64,000 nt of DNA from Mycobacterium sp. SVM_VP21 (GTDB taxonomy: Bacteria > Actinomycetota > Actinomycetes > Mycobacteriales > Mycobacteriaceae): assembly GCA_024758765.1 (NCBI GenBank), contig CP101406.1, positions 2,232,001 through 2,296,000 on the forward strand, written 5' to 3'. Below, one piece after another: positions 18,424 through 27,800 of the stretch; position 1 is the stretch's first letter, and the number at the start of each line of letters is the position of its first letter. The position numbers were made by a program, and so were the translations under genes. The notes beneath the pieces are model-generated. The model searched no databases, was not told where the DNA came from, and saw only the letters and a program-made list of their open reading frames with translations.

Positions 18424-20622
18424 ATGGGCACTACCCGAAATCCGGCAAGGGTGGTCACCGCGGCCAGGGATTCAGCTGAGACCCCAGCTGTGTCGCCCAC
18501 CGTCTGGCCGGGCAGCAGTGCCCCGCTCGGGGCCAGCTACGACGGTGGCGGAACCAACTTCGCCCTTTTCTCGGAGATCGCCGAGCGGGTCGATCTGTGC
18601 CTGATCGACGAGGACGGTGACCAGGCCTGCGTACCGCTCGACGAGGTGGACGGCTACGTCTGGCACGCCTACCTGCCGACGGTGTCGCCAGGACAGAATT
18701 ACGGCTTTCGGGTGCACGGGCCGTTCGACCCGCCGGCGGGACATCGCTGTGATTCCAGCAAACTGTTGCTGGACCCCTACGGCAAGGCTTTCACCGGCGA
18801 TTTCGACTTCGGCCAGGCGCTGTTCTCCTACGACATGGCAGCCGGAGACGGGTCGCCGCGCAACGAGACGCTGCCGAGGGTCGACTCGCTCGGGCACACC
18901 ATGACCAGCGTGGTGATCAACCCGTACTTCGACTGGGCAACCGATCGGCCGCCGAAGACCCCCTACAACGAGACGATCATCTACGAGACACACGTCAAGG
19001 GCATGACGCAGACGCATCCGGACATCCCCGAGGAACTGCGCGGTACCTACGCCGGTTTGGCTCACCCGGTAGTCATCGACCACCTGCAGGCGCTCAATGT
19101 CACGGCTGTCGAGCTGATGCCGGTGCACCAATTCATGCACGATGACCGCTTGCTTCGGATGGGGCTGCGGAACTACTGGGGCTACAACACTTTTGGGTTC
19201 TTCGCCCCGCACAGCCAGTACGCGGCAAGCCGACAGCCGGGGGCGGCGGTCGCGGAATTCAAGGCGATGGTGCGCACCTTCCACGAAGCCGGCATCGAGG
19301 TGATCCTGGATGTGGTTTACAACCACACCGCCGAAGGCAACCACCTGGGCCCGACTATCAACTTCCGTGGCGTCGATAACGCCGCCTACTACCGCCTGGT
19401 CGACGACGACCGAACCATGTATATGGACTACACCGGAACGGGCAACAGTCTCAATGCGCGCAATCCGCACGCACTGCAGCTGATCATGGACTCACTGCGG
19501 TATTGGGTGACCGAGATGCACGTCGACGGGTTCCGTTTCGACCTGGCCTCGACGTTGGCCCGCGAATTCTATGATGTGGACCGACTTTCGGCGTTCTTCG
19601 ACCTGATCCAGCAGGACCCGGTGGTCAGCCAGGTCAAGCTGATCGCCGAACCGTGGGACGTCGGTGAGGGCGGTTACCAGGTCGGCAATTTTCCCGGCCT
19701 GTGGACCGAATGGAATGGAAAGTACCGCGACACCGTGCGCGATTATTGGCGCGGCGAACCGGAGACGTTGGGGGAGTTCGCCTCGCGGCTCACCGGGTCG
19801 TCAGACCTTTACGAGGCCACCGGGCGCCGGCCGGGTGCCAGCATCAACTTCGTCGTCGCCCACGACGGATTCACGTTGCGCGACCTGGTCTCTTACAACG
19901 CAAAGCACAACGAGGCCAACGGCGACGACAACTCCGACGGGGAGGACCACAACCGGTCGTGGAACTGCGGCGTCGAAGGCCCCACCGACGATCCGAAGGT
20001 TCAGGAACTGCGGGCTCGCCAGATGCGCAACATCCTGGCCACCCTGCTGCTGTCCCAAGGCACGCCGATGATCGCGCACGGTGATGAGCTGGGACGCACT
20101 CAGCAGGGCAACAACAACACCTACTGTCAGGACTCCGAACTCGCCTGGATGGATTGGTCGCTGGCCGACACCAATGCTGACCTGCTGTCCTTCGCCCGCC
20201 ACGTGACGCAGCTTCGCAAAGAGCATCCGGTGTTTCGCCGTCGCCGGTTTTTCGAGGGCCGCCCGGTACGCCACGAAGACGAGATCGGCGACATCGCGTG
20301 GTTCACCACCACCGGTCAGGAGATGAGCCAAGACGATTGGGACAACGGCTTCGACAAGTGCATCATGGTCTTCCTCAACGGCGAGGCGATCCGCGAACCT
20401 GACATGCGCGGCCAGCGGGTAGTGGATGACTCCTTCCTGCTGTGCTTCAATGCGCACGAGGAGACGGTCGAGTTCGCCGTTCCTGGCAAGGATTACGCTC
20501 AAGAATGGACGAAAGAATTGGACACCGCCGAGCCGACATCCCGGGCTGAGCAGGGTGCGCAGACCGGGGACGAGCTGCCTGTTGCGGGGCGTTCGCTGCT
20601 CGTCCTGCGGAAAGTGCGCTAA
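18424..20622 (+). CDS. glgX: Glycogen debranching enzyme GlgX/TreX
   Basis: GH13 isoamylase-type debranching enzyme that cuts alpha-1,6 branches and so supplies linear malto-oligosaccharides to TreY; 732 residues. It matches M. tuberculosis TreX (Rv1564c) almost block for block: VWPGSSAPLGASYDGGGTNF, VILDVVYNHTAEGNHLGP, VDGFRFDLASTLAREFYDVD with the nucleophile at about Asp373, LIAEPWDVGEGGYQVGNFPG with the acid/base Glu, and NFVVAHDGFTLRDLVSYN. The ATG at 18424 is the earliest start; the first 25 residues are not conserved, so a start further in is possible. It is the first gene of glgX-treY-treZ. Confidence 0.95.
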   Translation: MGTTRNPARVVTAARDSAETPAVSPTVWPGSSAPLGASYDGGGTNFALFSEIAERVDLCLIDEDGDQACVPLDEVDGYVWHAYLPTVSPGQNYGFRVHGPFDPPAGHRCDSSKLLLDPYGKAFTGDFDFGQALFSYDMAAGDGSPRNETLPRVDSLGHTMTSVVINPYFDWATDRPPKTPYNETIIYETHVKGMTQTHPDIPEELRGTYAGLAHPVVIDHLQALNVTAVELMPVHQFMHDDRLLRMGLRNYWGYNTFGFFAPHSQYAASRQPGAAVAEFKAMVRTFHEAGIEVILDVVYNHTAEGNHLGPTINFRGVDNAAYYRLVDDDRTMYMDYTGTGNSLNARNPHALQLIMDSLRYWVTEMHVDGFRFDLASTLAREFYDVDRLSAFFDLIQQDPVVSQVKLIAEPWDVGEGGYQVGNFPGLWTEWNGKYRDTVRDYWRGEPETLGEFASRLTGSSDLYEATGRRPGASINFVVAHDGFTLRDLVSYNAKHNEANGDDNSDGEDHNRSWNCGVEGPTDDPKVQELRARQMRNILATLLLSQGTPMIAHGDELGRTQQGNNNTYCQDSELAWMDWSLADTNADLLSFARHVTQLRKEHPVFRRRRFFEGRPVRHEDEIGDIAWFTTTGQEMSQDDWDNGFDKCIMVFLNGEAIREPDMRGQRVVDDSFLLCFNAHEETVEFAVPGKDYAQEWTKELDTAEPTSRAEQGAQTGDELPVAGRSLLVLRKVR

Positions 20623-20625
20623 CGC

Positions 20626-22923
20626 ATGGCCCGCCCGGTGCTGTCCACCTACCGGTTACAGCTGCGGGGCGCAGACAGCGGTTTCGCGTTCACCTTCGCC
20701 GACGCCGAGAAACTACTCGACTATTTCGATGCACTTGGCATTTCGCACCTTTACCTCTCACCGATCATGACCGCGGTGCACGGATCGACGCACGGTTACG
20801 ACGTCGTCGATCCGACTACGGTCTCTGCCGAACTGGGCGGCGCGCCGGGTTTGGCGCGGTTGTCGGCGGCTGCACGTGCCCGGGGGATCGGTCTGATCAT
20901 CGACATCGTGCCCAATCATGTCGGGGTGCAAAAGCCGGAGCAGAACCCGTGGTGGTGGGATGTGCTGAAGCACGGCCGCTCCTCGCGGTACGCCGCATTC
21001 TTCGACATCGACTGGGACCTCGGTGACGGCCGAATCATTCTGCCGGTGTTGGGATCTGACGACGATATTGCCGACCTGGCCGTCGACGGCGAGTCGCTGC
21101 GTCTGGGGGATCTGGTGTTTCCGATCGCGCCCGGAACCGGCGGCGGCAGCGGCGCCCAAGTCCACGATCGCCAGCACTATCGTCTGATCGGCTGGCGCAA
21201 CGGCAGCTGTGGATACCGCCGCTTCTTTTCGATCACGTCGCTGGCCGGCCTGCGTCAAGAGGATCGAGCAGTCTTCGATGCCTGGCACGTCGAGTTGGCG
21301 CGCTGGTTCGATGCTGGTCTTGTCGATGGTGTGCGGGTCGATCACCCGGACGGACTGTCGGATCCGCGGGGGTATCTGGAATGGCTGCGTGCGCTGGTCG
21401 GACCGGACGCGTGGATCGTCGTCGAAAAGATTCTGGCCGTTGACGAGTCGCTTGACCCAAGCCTGCCGGTGGCCGGCTCCACCGGGTACGACGCCCTGCG
21501 GGAGATCGGCGGGCTGTTCATCGACCCGAACGGTGAGCCGGCACTGACCGAGTTGTGCGAGACCGCTGGGGTAGACTATCGCGCGATGCCGGCCCTGCTG
21601 GCCGAGCAGAAGGAGATCGCGGCTGCTGAAACACTGGGCAGCGAGCTGGCGCGGCTGTGCCGCTGTGTGGCCAACGCTACCGGCGCTGATCATCCGTTAC
21701 TGGCCGACGCCGTCCTGGCCTTGCTAGCGCACATCGGTGTCTATCGCAGCGACTATCGCGGGTTGGCGGCGATACTGCCGGTAGCGCTGGCACACACGCT
21801 TGCGCAGCGGCCGGAACTCGATGAGCCGCTGGCACTGCTCGTCGCAGGGATCTCCGACGGTGGTGAAGCTGCCGCACGGCTGCAGCAGCTGTGCGGAGCG
21901 GTGACCGCCAAGGCAACCGAAGACTGCGTGTTCTACCGGGACGCCAGACTGGTGTCGCTCAACGAGGTCGGCGGCAACCCGCAGTATTTCGGTGTGGGTT
22001 CGGCCGAGTTTCATCACCGGGCCGCCACCCGGGCGCGACGCTGGCCGCACACGATGATCACGCTGTCCACCCACGACACCAAACGCGGCGAGGATGTGCG
22101 GGCGCGCATCGGGGTGTTGTCCCAGGTTCCGTCGCTATGGGCGGAGTTCGTCGCCCGTTGGGAATCCACGGCGCCCTCACGCGATCTGGCAACCGGAATA
22201 TTCCTGTGGCAGAACATTTTCGGTGTGTGGCCACTCGACGGTCGGGTGACCACCGCACTGCGCGAGCGACTGCACGCCTATGCGGAAAAGGCGGCACGCG
22301 AGGCCGACCGGCGGACATCGTGGCTCGACCCCGACACAGAGTTCGAGGGCGCGCTGCACCAATGGCTCGACGACATACTGGATGGTCCTATCGCTCGGGA
22401 ACTGACCGAGTTCGTCGCTGAACTCGCTCCGCATATCGAAAGCGACATCCTGGGCCAGAAATTACTGTCTTTGACCGTCCCCGGCGTCCCGGACGTCTAC
22501 CAGGGCACCGAGCTCTGCGATGACAGTTTGGTCGACCCGGACAATCGGCGGCCGGTCGACTACGACGCGTGCCGGGCGGCGCTGGAGTCCTTGGATCACC
22601 CGAAAATGCGGGTGGTCGCTGCGGCATTGCAGATGCGACGAGCCCGTCCCGACACGTTCCTGCACGGCAGTTATCGGCCCGTGCCGGCGTCGGGTGCGGC
22701 CGGAGAACACGTCGTGGCCTTTCGCCGGGGCGATGACGTGGTGGTGGCGGTCAGCCGGTGGACGGTGCGCCTGCAGGGCACCGGATGGGGCGATACGGTT
22801 GTCGCGCTGCCTCCCGGTACGTGGTCCGACGCGCTCGGCGGCGTCAGGCACAGCGGACCGGTCCTGGCCGTCGAGTTGTTCGCCGAACTACCGGTTGTGC
22901 TGCTGGAGCGTGTCGATGAGTGA
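20626..22923 (+). CDS. treY: Maltooligosyltrehalose synthase
   Basis: GH13 enzyme that turns the reducing-end glucose of a malto-oligosaccharide into a terminal trehalosyl unit; 765 residues, the normal length. It begins with the TreY signature STYRLQL and YLSPIMTAVHGSTHGYDVVDP, then IDIVPNHVGV, with the nucleophile at Asp239 (VDGVRVDHPDGLSDPRGYL) and the acid/base in WIVVEKILAVDESL. The C-terminal part has STHDTKRGEDVRARIGVLS and PGVPDVYQGTELCDDSLVDPDNRR in adjacent blocks. It starts three bases after glgX and overlaps treZ by eight bases, so coupled expression is expected. Confidence 0.96.
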   Translation: MARPVLSTYRLQLRGADSGFAFTFADAEKLLDYFDALGISHLYLSPIMTAVHGSTHGYDVVDPTTVSAELGGAPGLARLSAAARARGIGLIIDIVPNHVGVQKPEQNPWWWDVLKHGRSSRYAAFFDIDWDLGDGRIILPVLGSDDDIADLAVDGESLRLGDLVFPIAPGTGGGSGAQVHDRQHYRLIGWRNGSCGYRRFFSITSLAGLRQEDRAVFDAWHVELARWFDAGLVDGVRVDHPDGLSDPRGYLEWLRALVGPDAWIVVEKILAVDESLDPSLPVAGSTGYDALREIGGLFIDPNGEPALTELCETAGVDYRAMPALLAEQKEIAAAETLGSELARLCRCVANATGADHPLLADAVLALLAHIGVYRSDYRGLAAILPVALAHTLAQRPELDEPLALLVAGISDGGEAAARLQQLCGAVTAKATEDCVFYRDARLVSLNEVGGNPQYFGVGSAEFHHRAATRARRWPHTMITLSTHDTKRGEDVRARIGVLSQVPSLWAEFVARWESTAPSRDLATGIFLWQNIFGVWPLDGRVTTALRERLHAYAEKAAREADRRTSWLDPDTEFEGALHQWLDDILDGPIARELTEFVAELAPHIESDILGQKLLSLTVPGVPDVYQGTELCDDSLVDPDNRRPVDYDACRAALESLDHPKMRVVAAALQMRRARPDTFLHGSYRPVPASGAAGEHVVAFRRGDDVVVAVSRWTVRLQGTGWGDTVVALPPGTWSDALGGVRHSGPVLAVELFAELPVVLLERVDE

Positions 22924-24658
22924 CTTTGCCGTCTGGGCACCCACACCGGCAGTTGTCGGCCTCGATGTCGATGGGGTGGCATACCCGATGACCCGCGCGG
23001 CTGGTGGGTGGTGGCGGACGACGCTCGACGTGGCGCCCGATGCCCGTTACGGCTATCTGCTCGATGACGACCCGCAGGTTCTCCCGGATCCGCGGTCCGC
23101 CCGCCAGCCCGACGGCGTGCACGCTCGCTCGGCGGTGTGGGATGAAGCCAGCCCGACCTGGACCGACGAGGACTGGGCGGGCAGGCCAGTCGAAGGTGCG
23201 GTGATCTATGAACTGCACGTCGGCACATTCACGCCCGCGGGCACATTCGATTCCGCCGTCGACAAGCTGGAACACCTGGTCGATCTGGGCGTCGATTTCG
23301 TAGAATTGATGCCGGTCAACGCCTTTTCCGGCGCGCACGGCTGGGGATATGACGGTGTGCTGTGGTACGCGGTGCATGAACCCTACGGCGGCCCGAACGG
23401 GTTGGCGCGCTTTGTCGACGCCTGCCACGGCCGGGGCCTGGGGGTGCTGATCGATGCCGTCTTCAACCACCTTGGGCCGTCCGGGAATTACCTTCCTCGC
23501 TTCGGGCCGTACCTGTCGGACGCACGTAACCCGTGGGGTAACGCCATCAACATCGATGGACCGGACTCCGACGAAGTGCGCCGCTACATCATCGACTGTG
23601 CGCTGCGCTGGATGCGGGTCTTCCACGTCGATGGCCTACGGCTGGATGCCGTGCACGCGCTGGTGGACACCACAGCGATCAATATTCTTGAAGAGCTGTC
23701 GGCCGAAACCGACGCGCTTGCCGCGCAGTTGGGTCGTCCGCTGTCGCTTATCGCGGAAAGCGATCGTAACGATCCCCGCACCATCACCCGTCGCAAGGAC
23801 GGTGGCTACGGGATCACCGCGCAATGGGACGACGACATCCACCACGCCATCCACACCGCGGTATCCGGTGAGCGGCAGGGCTATTACGCCGACTTCGGCA
23901 GCATGGCCACCTTGGCGACCACCTTGCGTAACGGGTTTTTTCATGCGGCCACGTACTCCTCGTTTCGCCGCCGGCGTCACGGCCGGCCGCTGCCGATCTC
24001 GCAGATTCCGGCTACCCGCCTGTTGGCCTACACCTGCACCCACGATCAGGTCGGTAACCGAGCACTCGGTGACCGCCCGTCGCAGAACCTGACCGCCGGA
24101 CAACTCGCGGTCAAGGCTGCACTGGTACTGCTGTCGCCTTATACCGCAATGCTTTTCATGGGAGAGGAATGGGGCGCGCGCACCCCGTTTCAATTCTTCA
24201 CGTCACATGAGGACCCGCAGGTGGCACGCGCCACCGCCGAAGGCCGCAAAGCCGAGTTCGCCGAGCACGGCTGGAACGCCGACGAGATCCCCGACCCGCA
24301 GGATCCCGAAACCTTCCACCGGTCCAAGCTGGCCTGGAGTGAGCTGGAGAAGCAACACCATCTGGAGCTGCTGCGCGTCTACCGGGAGCTGATCGGGCTA
24401 CGCACTGAAATCGATCCGGCCGGTCCCTGGCTGAGCCAGCTGGTGATCGACTACGACGAGGACAGGCGATGGATCGCCATGCGCCGCGGTCCGCTTCTGC
24501 TCGTGTGCAATCTCAGCGAGGACCCGGTGAGTGTGCCGGTCTGCGGCGATCTGGTACTGGCGTGGGGATCACCAAGGTTTGAGACCGATAGCACCCGGTT
24601 GCCAGGACATTCGTTCGCGGTGCTGCGTCTGGGCCAGAAGCCCTTGGTCGCGGAGTGA
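22916..24658 (+). CDS. treZ: Maltooligosyltrehalose trehalohydrolase
   Basis: GH13 enzyme that releases trehalose from the maltooligosyltrehalose made by TreY. The ATG at 22916 overlaps the treY end and gives 580 residues, identical in length to M. tuberculosis TreZ; the frame is open upstream but that part is a treY shadow. It has the N-terminal immunoglobulin-like module (FAVWAPTPAVVGLDVDGVA), VIYELHVGTFTPAGTFDSA, AVFNHLGPSGNYL, the nucleophile at about Asp244 (VDGLRLDAVHAL), the acid/base in LIAESDRNDPRT and CTHDQVGNRALGDRPSQ. TreX, TreY and TreZ convert storage glucan to free trehalose. Confidence 0.96.
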   Translation: MSDFAVWAPTPAVVGLDVDGVAYPMTRAAGGWWRTTLDVAPDARYGYLLDDDPQVLPDPRSARQPDGVHARSAVWDEASPTWTDEDWAGRPVEGAVIYELHVGTFTPAGTFDSAVDKLEHLVDLGVDFVELMPVNAFSGAHGWGYDGVLWYAVHEPYGGPNGLARFVDACHGRGLGVLIDAVFNHLGPSGNYLPRFGPYLSDARNPWGNAINIDGPDSDEVRRYIIDCALRWMRVFHVDGLRLDAVHALVDTTAINILEELSAETDALAAQLGRPLSLIAESDRNDPRTITRRKDGGYGITAQWDDDIHHAIHTAVSGERQGYYADFGSMATLATTLRNGFFHAATYSSFRRRRHGRPLPISQIPATRLLAYTCTHDQVGNRALGDRPSQNLTAGQLAVKAALVLLSPYTAMLFMGEEWGARTPFQFFTSHEDPQVARATAEGRKAEFAEHGWNADEIPDPQDPETFHRSKLAWSELEKQHHLELLRVYRELIGLRTEIDPAGPWLSQLVIDYDEDRRWIAMRRGPLLLVCNLSEDPVSVPVCGDLVLAWGSPRFETDSTRLPGHSFAVLRLGQKPLVAE

Positions 24659-24734
24659 TTCACGCAACACTTCTCCCGCGATGAAGTCGGCATCACCCCC
24701 GGTCAGCAACTCCGCAGGAATATCGCAACGCGTG

Positions 24735-24761
24735 GTAATGGTCCGGAAATGATCTTGAAAC
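24735..24761 (+). promoter_or_regulatory. Possible GlnR-type box upstream of the nitrate reductase
   Basis: Three half-sites spaced 11 bp start to start are seen: GTAAT at 24735, GAAAT at 24746 and GAAAC at 24757, each separated by six bases. A weaker element (CGCAA) falls in register at 24724. This resembles the actinobacterial GlnR pattern gTnAC-n6-GaAAC, although two half-sites end in T rather than C. Position, 52-78 bases before the start codon of a nitrogen-assimilation gene, supports the idea; binding is inference. Confidence 0.35.
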
Positions 24762-24813
24762 CTGGGCGCGGCAGGGTGGCGGCAAGTCCCGCAACCGCAG
24801 GAGGTGACCTTTC

Positions 24814-27800
24814 GTGCCCACCCCCGACGATTCCCAGTGCGCAGAGGCCGTCAGTACTCTCTGCGCCTACTGTGGGGTCGGATGCGGCATGGTGCTGCAG
24901 GTCGAAACCGATGCGGCCACCGGGCGCCGCCGAGTAGCCAAATCCAGCGGCGACCAATCTCATCCGACCAACTTCGGCCGGTTGTGCACCAAGGGCGCCA
25001 CCACCGCCGATCTGCTCGCCGCGCCCGGCCGAATGGAGTCGGCGTTCATGCGACCCGGCCGCGACGAACCCGTCGAGCCGACCGACGTCGATACCGCCAT
25101 CACCCACTGCGCCAGCCGGTTACGGGCGATCATCGACGAGCACGGGCCCGACGCCGTAGCGCTCTACGTCTCCGGGCAGATGTCCACCGAGGCGCAATAC
25201 CTGGCGAACAAGCTCGCCAAGGGCTTTATCGGCACCAACCAGATCGAGTCCAACTCGCGGCTGTGTATGGCCAGCGCGGGCAGCGGCTACAAACAGTCGC
25301 TCGGCGCCGACGGGCCGCCCGGCTCCTATCAGGACTTCGACCACGCCGACGTTTTCTTCGTGATCGGCGCGAATATGGCCGACTGCCATCCGATTCTGTT
25401 CCTGCGGATGATGGACCGCGTCAAGGCCGGCGCCAAGCTGATCGTCGTCGACCCGCGCCGCACTGCCACCGCGGAGAAGGCCGACCTGTTTTTGCAGATC
25501 GCGCCCGGAACCGATCTGGCGCTGCTCAATGGGCTGCTGCACCTGCTCGTCGCGAATGGCCACCTCGACGACGAGTTCATCGCCGAGTACACCCAGGGTT
25601 GGGAGGTCATGCCCAGCTTCCTTGAGCAGTTCACACCGCAGGCGGTGGCTGAGCTCACCGGAATCCCCGAGGCGGACATCCGCACCGCCGCAGCGTGGAT
25701 CGGCGAGGCGGACAACTGGATGAGCTGCTGGACAATGGGACTCAACCAGAGCACCCACGGAACCTGGAACACCAACGCCATCTGCAATCTGCACCTGGCC
25801 ACCGGGGCCATCTGCAAGACCGGCAGCGGGCCGTTCTCCCTGACCGGTCAGCCCAATGCGATGGGTGGCCGGGAGATGGGCTACATGGGTCCGGGCCTAC
25901 CCGGCCAGCGCAGCCTCGTCTGCGCCGACGACCGTGAATTCGTCGAGGGCATCTGGGGTATCCCGCCCGGCTCGCTGCGCACCGAGGTGGGCGCCGGCAC
26001 CATCGACATGTTCTCGCGGATGGCCGATGGCGAGATCAAAGCGTGCTGGATCATCTGCACCAACCCGGTTGCGACGGTGGCGAATCGGAAGACCGTGCTG
26101 GAAGGCCTGGAACGAGCCGAGTTGGTGATCGCCCAGGATGCATTCACCGAGACCGAGACCAGCGCCTACGCCGACGTGCTGCTGCCGGCGGCGCTGTGGA
26201 GCGAGTGCGACGGAGTGATGGTCAACTCCGAGCGCAATGTCACGCTCTTTCAACAGGCGGTCGACCCGGTCGGGCAGTCGCTGCCGGACTGGCAGATCAT
26301 CGCCCGCGTCGCGGCAGAAATGGGATACGCCAAGGCGTTCGACTATTCCAGCGCCGAAGAGGTGTTCGAAGAGATCAAACGATTCGCCAACCCCAAGACC
26401 GGCTACGACCTACGCGGCATCACCTACGAGCGATTGCGTCAGACGCCGATCCAGTGGCCGTGCCCGCCGGAGAGCGCCCAAGACCGTCACCCGATCCGCT
26501 ACCTCAACGACGGGGCCAGTCAGACGCAGCTGGTACGCGAGGACGGCAGCGTGCCGCGGTTGGCGTTCGCGACCGAGTCCGGCCGCGCGGTCTTCTTCGC
26601 CCGCCCGCACCTGCTGCCCGACGAGATGCCCGATGACGACTATCCGTTCCTGCTCAACACCGGACGGCTGCCGCATCAGTGGCACACCATGACCAAGACC
26701 GGAAAGGTCGCCAAGCTCAACAAGCTCAACCCGGGACCGTTCGTGGAGATCCACCCCGACGACGCCGCCCGGCTGGGCATCGTCGGCGACGACCCGGTGG
26801 AGATCGCCTCGCGCCGGGGCCGGGCCGTGCTGCCGGCGGTGATCACCGACCGGGTGCGTCCGGGGAACTGCTTCGCACCGTTCCACTGGAATGACGCGTT
26901 CGGTGAGTACCTGTCGATCAACGCTGTCACCAATGACGCCGTCGACCCGACATCGCAACAGCCCGAGTACAAGGCGTGTGCGGTGACCTTGGCCAAGGTG
27001 GTTGTGGAATCGCCGCTCGAACTGGAAGCGCCCGGTATGCCTCAGTCGGGGGAGACAGGCCTGGACCGAGTGGACACCCTTATCGAATTATTCGGGCTCA
27101 GTGGGGAATCCGTGACCACGGTGCCCTCATTCGCTCCCATGGAGCGCATCTATTTGAGTGGATTGCTGACCGCACTCCGCACCGAGGCGGGGCGCAGCGC
27201 AACCGGTGTGCCGACAGTGCCGGCCAATGCCCCGCTGGAGCCGGCCACCCGAATGTGGGTCGACGGACTGCTGGCCGGGCTGTACTCCCGGCACCCCACG
27301 CCGGCGGCTCCCTCGCCGTCGACCCGACCTCAGGCCGACGGGTCGCGGCATGAGTCAATCGTGGTGTTGTGGGCCTCGCAGACCGGTAATGCCGAAGAGG
27401 TGGCGACCCGCTGTGCGGCTCACCTCGGCGAGGCCGGACTGCCGGTCGCGTTGCACACGATGAACGACTTCCCGGTGACCGGCCTGTCGGCAACCCGACA
27501 GCTGATCGTGGTCTCGAGCACCACCGGTGACGGTGACCCGCCCGACAACGGCGCTGTCTTATGGGAGGAGTTGTCCGCCGACGGGACACTACAACTCACC
27601 GATACCCGCTACGCCGTGTTGGCGCTGGGCGACTCCAACTACGACGACTTCTGTGGTTACGGGCGCAAGCTCGACACCCGGCTTGCCGAACTCGGCGCTA
27701 CCCGAATCCTGGACCGTGTCGACTGCGAGCCCGATTACGACGACGCCGTGGATGAGTGGTTCAGAACGCTCCGCGGGGCCCTGAGCGCCGTGCCGACCCC

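Noticed and set aside
18395-18425. Fragment gtcgtgacgagattgggcg before glgX considered as a fourth palindrome copy
   Set aside because: It resembles the right arm of the 56-bp element but has an insertion, and no matching left arm or centre is present.
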